A DNA stretch of 64,000 bases from Variovorax boronicumulans (GTDB lineage Bacteria; Pseudomonadota; Gammaproteobacteria; Burkholderiales; Burkholderiaceae_C). Position numbers and translations under genes: made by a program. The stretch covers positions 248,001 through 312,000 of the forward strand of contig NZ_VEDO01000001.1 in NCBI RefSeq assembly GCF_007677875.1, read 5' to 3'. Every line of letters starts with the position of its first letter. Positions within the stretch are counted from its first letter, which is position 1. Under the pieces are notes generated by a model that saw only the letters and a list, made by a program, of their open reading frames with translations, was not told where the DNA came from and ran no database searches. Of this stretch, positions 7,803-15,348 are shown one piece after another.

Positions 7803-8579
7803 ATGAGCGCATTCAACGAAGAGAAGGTCCTCTCCGTCCACCACTGGACCGACCGCTTGTTCAGCTTCACCACGACGCGCGATCCGTCGCTGCGCTTCTC
7901 GAACGGGCACTTCACGATGATCGGCCTGCGCGGCGACAACGGCAAACCGCTGCTGCGCGCCTACAGCATCGCCAGCGCCAACTACGAAGACCACCTCGAG
8001 TTCCTGTCGATCAAGGTGCCGGACGGCCCGCTGACTTCCAAGCTGCAGCACATCCAGGTGGGCGACTCCATCATCGTCGGCAAAAAGCCCACGGGCACGC
8101 TGGTGACCGACTACCTGCTGCCCGGCAAGCGCCTGTACCTGTTCGGCACGGGCACCGGCCTCGCACCGTTTCTGAGCATCGTGCGCGATCCGGACACGTA
8201 CGACCGCTATGAGCAGGTCATCGTGGTGCATGGCGTGCGCCAGGTCGACGAGTTGGCCTACCACGACCTGCTGACCGAGCACCTGCCCGCGCATGAGGTG
8301 CTGGGCGAGCTGGTCAGCAGCAAGCTGCGCTACTACCCGACGGTCACCCGCGAGTCCTACCGCAACATGGGCCGCATCACCGACCTCATCGAGAACGGCA
8401 AGATGTGCAACGACCTGGGCCTGCCCCAGATCAATGCTGCCGAAGACCGCGTGATGCTGTGCGGCAGCCCGGCCATGCTGCGCGACCTCAAGGTCATGCT
8501 CGAGCACCGCGGCTTCAAGGAAGGCAACACCACGACGCCGGGCGACTTCGTCGTCGAGCGCGCCTTCGTCGAGCAGTAA
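7803..8579 (+). CDS. fpr: Ferredoxin-NADP+ reductase (bacterial FPR type)
   Basis: FAD enzyme moving electrons between NADPH and ferredoxin or flavodoxin. The 258-aa length fits the bacterial FPR subclass. RAYS (52-55) binds FAD, GTGTGLAPF (115-123) and the LCGSPAM loop near 218-224 bind the nicotinamide nucleotide, and the protein ends ERAFVEQ, the C-terminal extension typical of this subclass. The ATG at 7803 (MSAFNEE) starts the homology; upstream in-frame residues are not conserved in character. The TetR gene follows after 16 bases. It is a common betaproteobacterial gene, but here it faces an iron-sulfur reductase that would need reduced ferredoxin, so it may supply electrons to that enzyme (inference). 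Confidence 0.93.
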   Translation: MSAFNEEKVLSVHHWTDRLFSFTTTRDPSLRFSNGHFTMIGLRGDNGKPLLRAYSIASANYEDHLEFLSIKVPDGPLTSKLQHIQVGDSIIVGKKPTGTLVTDYLLPGKRLYLFGTGTGLAPFLSIVRDPDTYDRYEQVIVVHGVRQVDELAYHDLLTEHLPAHEVLGELVSSKLRYYPTVTRESYRNMGRITDLIENGKMCNDLGLPQINAAEDRVMLCGSPAMLRDLKVMLEHRGFKEGNTTTPGDFVVERAFVEQ

Positions 8580-8595
8580 GACCGGTCCGCTGCCC

Positions 8596-9366
8596 ATGCC
8601 CCGGCCCGCCAAGACAGCCGACGGCCAGCGCAAGCCGGGGGTGCGGGAACAGGCGGTCATCGCCTCGCGCGCCAATCTGCTGCGCGCGGCCACGCGCATC
8701 TTTGCCAAGCACGGCTTCGCCGGAGGGCGCGTGGGCCAGATCTCCAAGGCGGCCAAGTCCTACGACCGCATGATCTACTACTACTTCGGTAGCAAGGAGG
8801 GTCTGTACATCGCGGTCATCGAGGACATCTACCGGCGCATGAATGAGGCCGAGGAGGCCTTGGCGCTGGACGAGCACCAGCCCGTGGAATCGCTCAAGAC
8901 CGTGGTGCGCTTCGTCTGCGGCTACTACCGCAAGCATCCCGAGTTCGTCACGCTGCTCAACAACGAGAACCTGCTGCAGGGGCGCCACATCGCTAAGATG
9001 CAGTCGGCGCAGCAGTATTCCTCGCCGGCGATCTCGGTGCTGCAGCTGCTGCTCGCCGCGGGCAGTGCACAGGGCGTGTTCCGCGACGACATCGCGGTGC
9101 AGGACGTCTACATGATGATCGCCGCGCTGGGCTACTTTCCGCAGTCCAACCGCTTCACGCTGTCCGAGTTCCTGGGCCAGCGCATCGACGATCCGGCGGC
9201 CTCCGCGCGCTGGGAAGCCTTCGTCGTCGATGCCGTGCTGCGCACCGTGATGCGCGAGCCCGTGCCGCACAACGAATCCCCCAGCCCCCACGGAGAACCC
9301 CCCACATGGCAGAAGCCGCCGCCACCGCCGCCTCGGGCAAAGTCGTCATCCGCAACATCGGCCTGA
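8596..9366 (+). CDS. TetR/AcrR family transcriptional regulator
   Basis: Dimeric DNA-binding regulator, 256 aa. The TetR_N helix-turn-helix spans roughly residues 22-70 (ANLLRAATRIFAKHGF, then GQISKAAKS and IYYYFGSKEGLY). A ligand-binding domain of the TetR_C type follows. The last 20 residues (Pro-rich, PPPPPP) are unusual because the 3' end overlaps the first 61 bases of the enamidase gene in another frame. Lying between fpr and the enamidase gene, it is the obvious candidate regulator of the island, with the ring compound or a pathway intermediate as effector (inference). Confidence 0.9.
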   Translation: MPRPAKTADGQRKPGVREQAVIASRANLLRAATRIFAKHGFAGGRVGQISKAAKSYDRMIYYYFGSKEGLYIAVIEDIYRRMNEAEEALALDEHQPVESLKTVVRFVCGYYRKHPEFVTLLNNENLLQGRHIAKMQSAQQYSSPAISVLQLLLAAGSAQGVFRDDIAVQDVYMMIAALGYFPQSNRFTLSEFLGQRIDDPAASARWEAFVVDAVLRTVMREPVPHNESPSPHGEPPTWQKPPPPPPRAKSSSATSA

Positions 9367-10505
9367 TGCTGTCGGGCGATATCGACCAGCCCATCCTCCA
9401 AGCCGACACCATCGTCGTCCACGACGGCCTGATCATGGCCGTCGGCCAACTCAAGGACTGCGATGTCGAGGGCGCCACCACCGTCATCGACGCCAAGCAG
9501 ACCTGCGTGGCGCCCGGCCTCATCGACAGCCATGTGCATCCGGTGTTTGGCGACTGGACGCCGCGCCAGAACCAGCTGGGCTGGATCGAATCCACGCTCA
9601 ACGGCGGCGTGACCACCATGATTTCGGCTGGCGAGGTGCACCTGCCGGGCCGGCCCAAGGACATCGTGGGCCTGAAGGCCCTGGCCATCACGGCGCAGCG
9701 CGCGTTCGACAACTTCCGCCCCGGCGGCGTGAAGGTGCTGGCCGGCGCGCCCGTGATCGAGAAGGGCATGGTCGAGAGCGACTTCAAGGAGCTGGCCGCG
9801 TCTGGCGTCGGCCTGCTGGGCGAGATCGGCCTGGGCTCGGTCAAGGGCGGCACCGAGGCCGCGACCATGGTGAAGTGGGCGCGCGCGGCCGGCATCCAGA
9901 GCACCATTCACACAGGCGGCCCCTCGATCCCCGGCTCCGGCCTGATCGACAAGGACGTGGTGCTCGAGGCCGATGCCGACGTGATCGGCCATATCAACGG
10001 CGGCCACACCTCGCTGCCCGAGGCCCATGTCTGCGAGCTCTGCGAGAAATCCAGCCGCGCGATTGAGATCGTGCACAACGGCAACGAGAAGGTGGCCATC
10101 GCGGCCGCGCAGATGGCGCTGCAGCTCAAGTGCCCGCACCGCGTGATCCTCGGGACCGACGGGCCGGCCGGCTCGGGCGTGCAACCGCTGGGCATCCTGC
10201 GCATGGTGGCCATGCTCTCCAGCCTAGCCAACATCCCAGCCGAACTGGTGTTCTGCTTCGCCACCGGCAATACCGCCAAGATCCGCAAGCTGAACTGCGG
10301 GCTCATCGAGGTCGGCCGCGCGGCCGACTTCGTGTTCATGGACCGGGCCCAGCACACGGCCGGCCGCACGCTGCTCGAAAGCGTGCAACTGGGCGACGTT
10401 CCGGGCATCGGCATGGTGATGATCGACGGCATCGTGCGCTGCGGACGCAGCCGCAACACGCCGCCGGCGACCGAAATTCCGGTGGTCGTTTCGGGCGCGC
10501 ATTGA
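9306..10505 (+). CDS. Enamidase-like amidohydrolase
   Basis: A 399-residue member of the amidohydrolase superfamily, strikingly similar to enamidase of Eubacterium barkeri, which hydrolyses 1,4,5,6-tetrahydro-6-oxonicotinate to 2-formylglutarate. Shared features are VIRNIG near the start, GDI..PVLQ-like QPILQADTIVV, GGVTTMISAG, FPGRPKD-like LPGRPKD and SRNTPPA near the C-terminus. Likely metal and catalytic residues are H76/H78 (SHVH), E173 (GEIGLG), H202 (IHTGG), H229 (GHINGG) and D285 (GTDGPAG). A Shine-Dalgarno-like GGAGA precedes the ATG. Its start lies inside the TetR gene. Together with the reductase-like gene it gives two successive steps of one known pathway, although the nicotinate hydroxylase and later enzymes are not in the window. 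Confidence 0.87.
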   Translation: MAEAAATAASGKVVIRNIGLMLSGDIDQPILQADTIVVHDGLIMAVGQLKDCDVEGATTVIDAKQTCVAPGLIDSHVHPVFGDWTPRQNQLGWIESTLNGGVTTMISAGEVHLPGRPKDIVGLKALAITAQRAFDNFRPGGVKVLAGAPVIEKGMVESDFKELAASGVGLLGEIGLGSVKGGTEAATMVKWARAAGIQSTIHTGGPSIPGSGLIDKDVVLEADADVIGHINGGHTSLPEAHVCELCEKSSRAIEIVHNGNEKVAIAAAQMALQLKCPHRVILGTDGPAGSGVQPLGILRMVAMLSSLANIPAELVFCFATGNTAKIRKLNCGLIEVGRAADFVFMDRAQHTAGRTLLESVQLGDVPGIGMVMIDGIVRCGRSRNTPPATEIPVVVSGAH

Positions 10506-10530
10506 AAACTGCGCTATACTTTATGGCTTC

Positions 10531-10607
10531 GCGGCTGTAGCTCAGCTGGATAGAGTACTTGGCTACGAACCAAGGGGTCGTGGGTTCGATTCCTGCCAGC
10601 CGCACCA
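10531..10607 (+). tRNA. tRNA-Arg (ACG), first copy
   Basis: A 77-base gene including encoded CCA. The acceptor stem pairs GCGGCTG with CAGCCGC, the D-arm has AGCTCAGCTGGATAGAGT, the anticodon stem-loop is CTTGG-CTACGAA-CCAAG with anticodon ACG, and the T-arm has GGGTTCGATTCC. It begins 25 bases after the enamidase stop. A TATACT element lies at 10515-10520. An identical copy lies 100 bases downstream. Confidence 0.98.
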
Positions 10608-10612
10608 AACCG

Positions 10613-10652
10613 AATGGGTCGGTCCTCACAAGGGGCCGACCCATTTTCTTTT
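10613..10652 (+). terminator. Intrinsic terminator of the first tRNA-Arg gene
   Basis: AATGGGTCGG pairs with CCGACCCATT around a short loop and is followed by TTCTTTT. It lies 5 bases after the tRNA CCA end and is shaped like the terminator after the second copy. Confidence 0.85.
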
Positions 10653-10691
10653 CCGGGTTAGAAATTTTTTCGAAGTCGTTGAAATCCGGTG

Positions 10692-10697
10692 TATGAT
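10692..10697 (+). promoter_or_regulatory. Probable -10 element of the second tRNA-Arg gene (TATGAT)
   Basis: TATGAT lies 10 bases before the tRNA start in the same place as TATACT (10515-10520) before the first copy. Both are preceded, 7 bases earlier, by TTGAAA and followed by a shared GGCTTC leader. The TTGAAA is too close to serve as -35, and the true -35 is not clear. The matching layout suggests each copy has its own promoter. Confidence 0.45.
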
Positions 10698-10707
10698 CTA
10701 AGGCTTC

Positions 10708-10784
10708 GCGGCTGTAGCTCAGCTGGATAGAGTACTTGGCTACGAACCAAGGGGTCGTGGGTTCGATTCCTGCCAGCCGCACCA
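10708..10784 (+). tRNA. tRNA-Arg (ACG), second identical copy
   Basis: The 77 bases are identical to the copy at 10531-10607, including anticodon ACG and the encoded CCA. The duplication includes the GGCTTC leader just upstream, whereas the spacer and terminator sequences have diverged but kept their structure. Confidence 0.98.
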
Positions 10785-10790
10785 AATGGA

Positions 10791-10828
10791 TGGGCCGGTC
10801 CTTGCAAGAGGACCGGCCCATTTTCTTT
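10791..10828 (+). terminator. Intrinsic terminator of the second tRNA-Arg gene
   Basis: TGGGCCGGTCC pairs perfectly with GGACCGGCCCA (11 bp, 8-base loop) and is followed by TTTTCTTT. Confidence 0.88.
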
Positions 10829-10930
10829 GGATCGACTTGTCGGCCAGCGACTACAGCGTCACGCGCCATCCGATGATGCAGCGACACCGCCGGTGCTTTG
10901 AAGATGCGGCTTCCTCTTGAATGGAGACGC

Positions 10931-11182
10931 ATGCTCGACCCTCTCTCCCCGTCGCTTCGGTCCCGGCGCTTGGCCTCCGTGCCGACACCCCACCCCGTGC
11001 CGCCCGTGCCACCGCCGGTCGGACCGTTCGACGACGAAGATCCCGTGAACCCGGAGCCCGATTCTCCGGTGCAGGAACCGCCGGACGAAGGCGACGTTCC
11101 CACGCGCCTGCCTGGCCACCCCGGCCGGCCCGTGCACATGCGACGCCGGCACAGCGCGCGCCATGAACACCCAGGCGCTTGA
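10931..11182 (+). CDS. Small proline-rich acidic hypothetical protein
   Basis: A possible 83-residue protein rich in Pro, Asp and Glu (PVPPVPPPVGPFDDEDPVNP, then EPDSPVQEPPDEGD), ending in a basic His/Arg-rich tail. It looks disordered, with no signal peptide or membrane segment. An AGGA/GGAG-like stretch lies 6-10 bases before the ATG at 10931, and the end overlaps the next gene's start by 20 bases. The composition resembles small proline-rich proteins common in Burkholderiales, but in such G+C-rich DNA chance reading frames also look Pro/Arg-rich. No function can be given. Confidence 0.4.
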   Translation: MLDPLSPSLRSRRLASVPTPHPVPPVPPPVGPFDDEDPVNPEPDSPVQEPPDEGDVPTRLPGHPGRPVHMRRRHSARHEHPGA

Positions 11183-11507
11183 AGGTCCGGCCCACGTGGT
11201 GACCGGCGTCGAACTGGACGCGCGTGGCGAGATACGGCGCGTGCGCTGGTACCTGGCCGACGGTGGCGAGGTTGCGCTCGCAGCAGGGTCTGCGCCGCGT
11301 CCGCTGTCCGATGAGAGCGTGGTCGATACGCTCGAGGTGGTCGACAAGTTGCTCGAGGCCGAGCCCGTGGTGCCGCTGTTCCCAGGCCAGCGCGATCTCA
11401 CGGCGCCCCTGGTGGTCAAGGTCCATGTGCAACCCGACGGCACCGAGCGGATCGAGGTCGATCCCTCGCTGCCCGGGTGCACGCTGCGCGACCTGCCGCG
11501 GCTCTAG
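11163..11507 (+). CDS. Conserved hypothetical protein (114 aa)
   Basis: A small soluble protein with balanced composition and alternating strand/helix character: VVTGVELDARGEIRRVRWYL, then VDTLEVVDKLLEAEPVVPLF and a C-terminal LVVKVHVQPDGTERIEVDP. I recognise no domain of known function. It lies between the proline-rich frame and greB, with a 39-base gap to the greB start that contains the small hairpin GCACTCGAAGTGC. The codon pattern and non-repetitive sequence argue that it is a real gene. Confidence 0.7.
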   Translation: MNTQALEGPAHVVTGVELDARGEIRRVRWYLADGGEVALAAGSAPRPLSDESVVDTLEVVDKLLEAEPVVPLFPGQRDLTAPLVVKVHVQPDGTERIEVDPSLPGCTLRDLPRL

Positions 11508-11546
11508 CACTCGAAGTGCGCCGGCCTTTTGCCGGACACTAGCGTC

Positions 11547-12107
11547 ATGAGCAAAGCGTTCACCAAGGAAAGCGACGGCGAGGAAGACGACGCACCGGGC
11601 CTGCCCGCGCTGCCCGCCGGCGGCAAGAACTACATCACGCCGCAGGGCTACGCCCGCCTGCGCGACGAGTTGCTGGACCTGATCGACAACGAGCGGCCCA
11701 AAGTGGTCGAGGTCGTCCACTGGGCGGCCAGCAACGGTGATCGTTCCGAGAACGGCGATTACCTCTACGGCAAGAAGCGGCTGCGCGAGATCGACCGGCG
11801 CATCCGCTTTCTGACGCGCCGGCTGGAGATCGCCGAGGTCACCGATCCCAGCGTGCACCATGGCAGCGACCAGGTGTTCTTCGGCGCCACCGTGACCTAT
11901 GCGGACGCCGACGGCGAGGAACAGACCATCACGATCCGCGGCATCGACGAGGCCAACAGCGCGGCGGGTGAAGTGAGCTGGATCGCACCAATCGCGCGCG
12001 CCCTGCTGCGCGCGCGCGTGGGGGACGAGGTCCGCCTGCCCACGCCCGCCGGGGTGCGCGAGCTGGAGGTGCTGGAGGTGCGCTACCCGGCGCCGGCCGC
12101 AGCCTGA
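11547..12107 (+). CDS. greB: Transcription elongation factor GreB
   Basis: GreA/GreB-family factor, 186 aa, which inserts its coiled coil into the RNA polymerase secondary channel and stimulates cleavage of backtracked RNA. The N-terminal coiled coil includes YITPQGYARLRDELLDL and EVVHWAASNGDRSENGDY, with the acidic tip residues D and E. The C-terminal FKBP-like domain includes QVFFGATVTYADADGE and GEVSWIAPIARALL. WAA(S/A)NGDRSENGDY marks GreB rather than GreA. The ATG at 11547 gives the usual MSKAFTKE start. The last 25 bases overlap spoT on the other strand. Confidence 0.96.
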   Translation: MSKAFTKESDGEEDDAPGLPALPAGGKNYITPQGYARLRDELLDLIDNERPKVVEVVHWAASNGDRSENGDYLYGKKRLREIDRRIRFLTRRLEIAEVTDPSVHHGSDQVFFGATVTYADADGEEQTITIRGIDEANSAAGEVSWIAPIARALLRARVGDEVRLPTPAGVRELEVLEVRYPAPAAA

Positions 12108-14371
12108 TAGGGCGCGGGTGCGGCGCGCACGACACGCAGCACCGCTGGCATGCGCTTCAGGTTGCGCAAGGCCGTTTCCAGGTGCGCGCGATCGCGCACG
12201 GCCACCACGAAGCGCAGGTCCGAGGCGTCCTGCGCCTCCTCCTGGCCCATGTCCATGTGCGTGATGTCGACCTCGGATGATGCGAGCGTCGCTGCCACAC
12301 GGGCCAGCACGCCCTTGCCGTTGTTGACGGTCACGACGATGCCGGTCTCGAAGGTGCGCACGGGCTCGTCCGACCAGGCTACGGCAATGAAGCGCTCGCT
12401 GTCCTTGTACTGCAGGCGCTTCGCGGTGGCGCAGTCGGCCGTGTGCACGAACAGGCCTTCGCCGCGGCCCAGGTACCCGACGATCTCGTCGCCCGGCACG
12501 GGACGGCAGCAGCGTGCGAACTGCACCGAGGCGTTCTCGCTGCCGTCGATGACCACGCCGCCCTGCGACACGGTCTCGTGCGCCGTGTAGCGCTCGCGCG
12601 TCATGAGCAGCGGGTCGGTCTTCACGCCGCCGGCTTCGGTCATGAGCACCTTCAGCCGCTTGGCCACGATGCTGGCGATGCGCTTTCCGAGGCCGATGTC
12701 CGTCATGAGCTCGGCGCGCGTTCGGTTGCCCGAGAAGCGCAACAGCTTGTCCCAGATCGGCTGGCCATCGCTGTCATGTTCGGGCAGGGCCTCGATGCCC
12801 TCGGCACGCACAGCCTGGGTCAACAGCTTTTCGCCCAGGTCTTCCGACTCTGTGATGGCCCGGCTCTTGAGGTGGTGGCGGATCTTGGAGCGCGCCCGGC
12901 CCGTGCGCACGAAGCCCAGCCAGGCCGGGTTGGGTGCGGAGATCGGCGCGGTGATGACCTCGATCACGTCGCCGTTGTGCAGTTCGGTGCGCAACGGTGC
13001 CTGGTCGCCGTTGATGCGGGCGGCCACCGTGCGGTCGCCCACATTGCTGTGGATCGCATAGGCGAAGTCGACCACGGTGGCGCCGCGGGGCAGGGCCATG
13101 ATCTGGCCCTTGGGCGTGAACACGTAGACGGCGTCAGGGAAGAGGTCGACCTTGACGTGGTCCCAGAACTCGGAGGCGTCGCGCGTTTCCTGCTGGATGT
13201 CCAGCAGCGACTGCAGCCATTGCGTGCCCATGCGGTCGGTGGTCGCGCTGTCCGGGTGGTTGGCCTTGTACAGCCAGTGTGCCGCCACGCCGGATTCGGC
13301 CACCACGTGCATGGCGTCCGTGCGCATCTGGAATTCGATGTTGATGTTGGACGGCCCGACCAGCGTGGTGTGCAGCGACTGGTAGCCATTGGCCTTGGCG
13401 ATCGCGATGTGGTCCTTGAAGCGGCCCGGCACCGGTTTGTACAGCTGATGGAGCACGCCCAGCGCCGTGTAGCAGTCGGTCACGCTGGGCACGATCACGC
13501 GAAAGCCGTAGATGTCGTTGACCTGCGCGAACGAGAGGTGCTTGTCGTCCATCTTGCGGAAGATGGAGTAGAGCGTCTTCTCGCGCCCGGCGATGCGCAC
13601 CTTCATGCCGGCATTGGCGAAGGCGGCCTCGACCTCCTGCTGCACCTTTTGCACGAGGTCGCGGCGCCGGCTGCGCGCCTTGGCCACCGCCTTGGCCAGC
13701 ACGCCGTGGCGCCAGGGCATCAGGTGCTGGAAGGCCAACTCTTGCAGCTCGCGGTAGGTCACGTTCAGGCCCAGCCGGTGGGCGATGGGCGCGTAGATGT
13801 CCAGCGTCTCCTTCGAGATGCGGCCCCACTTGCTGCGCGGCATGTCGCCCATGGTGCGCATGTTGTGGGTGCGGTCTGCCAGCTTGATCAGGATCACGCG
13901 CACGTCGCGCGCCATGGCCAGCAGCATCTTGCGGAAGGATTCGGCCTGGTTCTCCTCGCGCGTGTTGAACTGCAGCTTGTCGAGTTTGGTCAGCCCGTCC
14001 ACGAGCTCGGCCACCGGCGCGCCGAAGCGCTCGATGAGTTCGGGCTTGGTCACGCCGCAGTCCTCCATCGCGTCGTGCAGCAACGCGGCCATCAGCGCCT
14101 GGGCGTCGAGCTTCCAGGCCGCGCACTGCGCGGCCACGGCGATCGGGTGCGTGATGTAGGGCTCGCCGCTGGAGCGCAGCTGGCCCAGGTGGGCCTCGTC
14201 GGCGAAGCGGTAGGCCTGGCGCACCTGCTCGATGCCCTGGGCATCCAGGTAGTCCAAGCTGGCGGTCAGGGCGGCGAAGCTGGCCGCGGCGGCGTTCGCC
14301 GCGGCAGGGGTGGCGGGCGGGGAAGCCGGGGGCGGTGTCCTGTCTGCAGTGGTGGGCAACGCAGCGTTCAT
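12083..14371 (-). CDS. spoT: Bifunctional (p)ppGpp synthetase/hydrolase SpoT/Rsh
   Basis: Stringent-response enzyme, 762 aa. The HD hydrolase domain has H99-D100 and E103-D104 (LLHDAMED) plus LADRTHNMRTM. The synthetase domain includes REKTLYSIFRKMDDK, DIYGFRVIV and NGYQSLHTTLVGP. A TGS domain (VYVFTPKGQIMALP), the conserved CCRPVPGDEIVGY region and a C-terminal ACT domain follow. The intact HD motif argues for a bifunctional protein rather than RelA. The first ~30 residues are Ala/Pro-rich and unstructured. It lies downstream of gmk and rpoZ, the order known from other proteobacteria, with a hairpin between rpoZ and spoT. Confidence 0.96.
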   Translation of the reverse strand: MNAALPTTADRTPPPASPPATPAAANAAAASFAALTASLDYLDAQGIEQVRQAYRFADEAHLGQLRSSGEPYITHPIAVAAQCAAWKLDAQALMAALLHDAMEDCGVTKPELIERFGAPVAELVDGLTKLDKLQFNTREENQAESFRKMLLAMARDVRVILIKLADRTHNMRTMGDMPRSKWGRISKETLDIYAPIAHRLGLNVTYRELQELAFQHLMPWRHGVLAKAVAKARSRRRDLVQKVQQEVEAAFANAGMKVRIAGREKTLYSIFRKMDDKHLSFAQVNDIYGFRVIVPSVTDCYTALGVLHQLYKPVPGRFKDHIAIAKANGYQSLHTTLVGPSNINIEFQMRTDAMHVVAESGVAAHWLYKANHPDSATTDRMGTQWLQSLLDIQQETRDASEFWDHVKVDLFPDAVYVFTPKGQIMALPRGATVVDFAYAIHSNVGDRTVAARINGDQAPLRTELHNGDVIEVITAPISAPNPAWLGFVRTGRARSKIRHHLKSRAITESEDLGEKLLTQAVRAEGIEALPEHDSDGQPIWDKLLRFSGNRTRAELMTDIGLGKRIASIVAKRLKVLMTEAGGVKTDPLLMTRERYTAHETVSQGGVVIDGSENASVQFARCCRPVPGDEIVGYLGRGEGLFVHTADCATAKRLQYKDSERFIAVAWSDEPVRTFETGIVVTVNNGKGVLARVAATLASSEVDITHMDMGQEEAQDASDLRFVVAVRDRAHLETALRNLKRMPAVLRVVRAAPAPYQAAAGAG

Positions 14372-14418
14372 GCGCTTACTGTAGCGTGCGGCCCTGCGCC
14401 GACGGGCCGCCAAACGAA

Positions 14419-14443
14419 AAAGGCACCGCGGTGCGGTGCCTTT
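14419..14443 (-). terminator. Hairpin/terminator between rpoZ and spoT
   Basis: AAAGGCACCGC and GCGGTGCCTTT form an 11-bp perfect stem with a 3-base loop. Because A- and T-runs flank both sides, it can act on either strand; on the minus strand it is followed by TT and CGTTTGG. It lies 20 bases after the rpoZ stop and 48 bases before the spoT start, so it may end the gmk-rpoZ transcript or attenuate read-through into spoT. Confidence 0.75.
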
Positions 14444-14462
14444 CAGCCGGGGCAAAAGCCGC

Positions 14463-14666
14463 TCAGGTCGGCACTTTCTTGAGCATCTCCAGGCCGACCT
14501 TGCCGGCGGCGATCTCGCGCAGCGCGGTCACGCCAGGTTTGTTCTTGCTCTCGATCTTGGGCGCGTGGCCCTGGCTCAGCATGCGGGCGCGGTAGGTCGC
14601 GGCCAGCACCAGCTGGAAGCGGTTGGGAACCTGCTCGAGGCAGTCTTCGACGGTGATGCGGGCCAT
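14463..14666 (-). CDS. rpoZ: RNA polymerase omega subunit
   Basis: A 67-residue omega subunit that assists beta-prime assembly and forms part of the ppGpp site on RNA polymerase. [23 protein letters not shown] matches the family start and the central region ([13 protein letters not shown]) is typical. It lies 18 bases after gmk and upstream of spoT, linking polymerase, guanylate supply and alarmone metabolism in one block. Confidence 0.97.
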   Translation of the reverse strand: MARITVEDCLEQVPNRFQLVLAATYRARMLSQGHAPKIESKNKPGVTALREIAAGKVGLEMLKKVPT

Positions 14667-14684
14667 GGTGGACTCCAGTCCTCT

Positions 14685-15305
14685 TCAGAGGATGTGCAGG
14701 GATTTGAAGGTGTCGGCCCTGGCGCGCACCTGCGCCAGGTATTTAAGTCGCTGGGCGTGCACGATGGTTTTCAAGTCGAAAACGGCCCGGTCGAACAACT
14801 CGTTGATTATAACGAAGTCGAAGTTTTCGGCCTGGGCCATCTCCACGGCAGCGTTCTTGAGCCTCAGCTCGATCACCTCGGGTGCGTCTTCCCCGCGGCG
14901 CTCCAGGCGCGACCGCAGTTCCTCCCAGCTGGGCGGCAGGATGAAGATCAGCACTGCGTTGGCGAAGGCCTTCTTGATCTGCATCGCGCCCTGGAAGTCG
15001 ATCTCCAGGATCACGTCGGCGCCCTGGGCGATGCGGTCCTCGATGGCCTTCTTGGAGGTGCCGTAGCGGCGGCCGTGCACATGCGCCCATTCGACGAAGC
15101 CGTTGGCAGCCACCATGGCGTCGAAATCGGCATCGGGCACGAAGAAGTATTCGCGGCCGTGCTTTTCCTGGCCGCGCGGCGCACGTGTGGTGTGCGAGAC
15201 CGAGGGCTGGATCTGCGCGTCGAGCTCCAGCAGCGCCTTGACCAGGCTGGACTTGCCGGCCCCACTCGGGGCTGCGACGACGATCAGGTTGCCGGGATAG
15301 TCCAT
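14685..15305 (-). CDS. gmk: Guanylate kinase
   Basis: Converts GMP to GDP with ATP; 206 aa, the usual length. The P-loop is APSGAGKS (12-19). The GMP-binding segment has [19 protein letters not shown], and the lid region includes [30 protein letters not shown] is also diagnostic. It is the first gene of the gmk-rpoZ-spoT block on the minus strand. Confidence 0.97.
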   Translation of the reverse strand: MDYPGNLIVVAAPSGAGKSSLVKALLELDAQIQPSVSHTTRAPRGQEKHGREYFFVPDADFDAMVAANGFVEWAHVHGRRYGTSKKAIEDRIAQGADVILEIDFQGAMQIKKAFANAVLIFILPPSWEELRSRLERRGEDAPEVIELRLKNAAVEMAQAENFDFVIINELFDRAVFDLKTIVHAQRLKYLAQVRARADTFKSLHIL

Positions 15306-15348
15306 GGCGAACGGGAGCTGAAAAGGCGCCAGAGTTTAGCAGCGCGTC

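Noticed and set aside
10502-10520. TTGAAA-N7-TATACT as a promoter for the first tRNA
   Set aside because: The 7-base spacing is far too short for sigma-70; only the -10-like hexamer was kept as a weak candidate.
10531-10784. Tandem tRNA pair as an attachment site of a mobile island
   Set aside because: No integrase and no direct repeat of a tRNA 3' end other than the second complete gene; flanks are ordinary chromosomal genes.
10336-11139. Minus-strand frame running through both tRNA genes
   Set aside because: It contains a repeated peptide only because the two tRNA-Arg copies are translated; no gene.
11507-11546. Small hairpins (GCACTCGAAGTGC and CCGGCCTTTTGCCGG) before greB as a terminator or riboswitch
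   Set aside because: Stems are short, there is no T-run, and the gap is only 39 bases; not distinctive enough.
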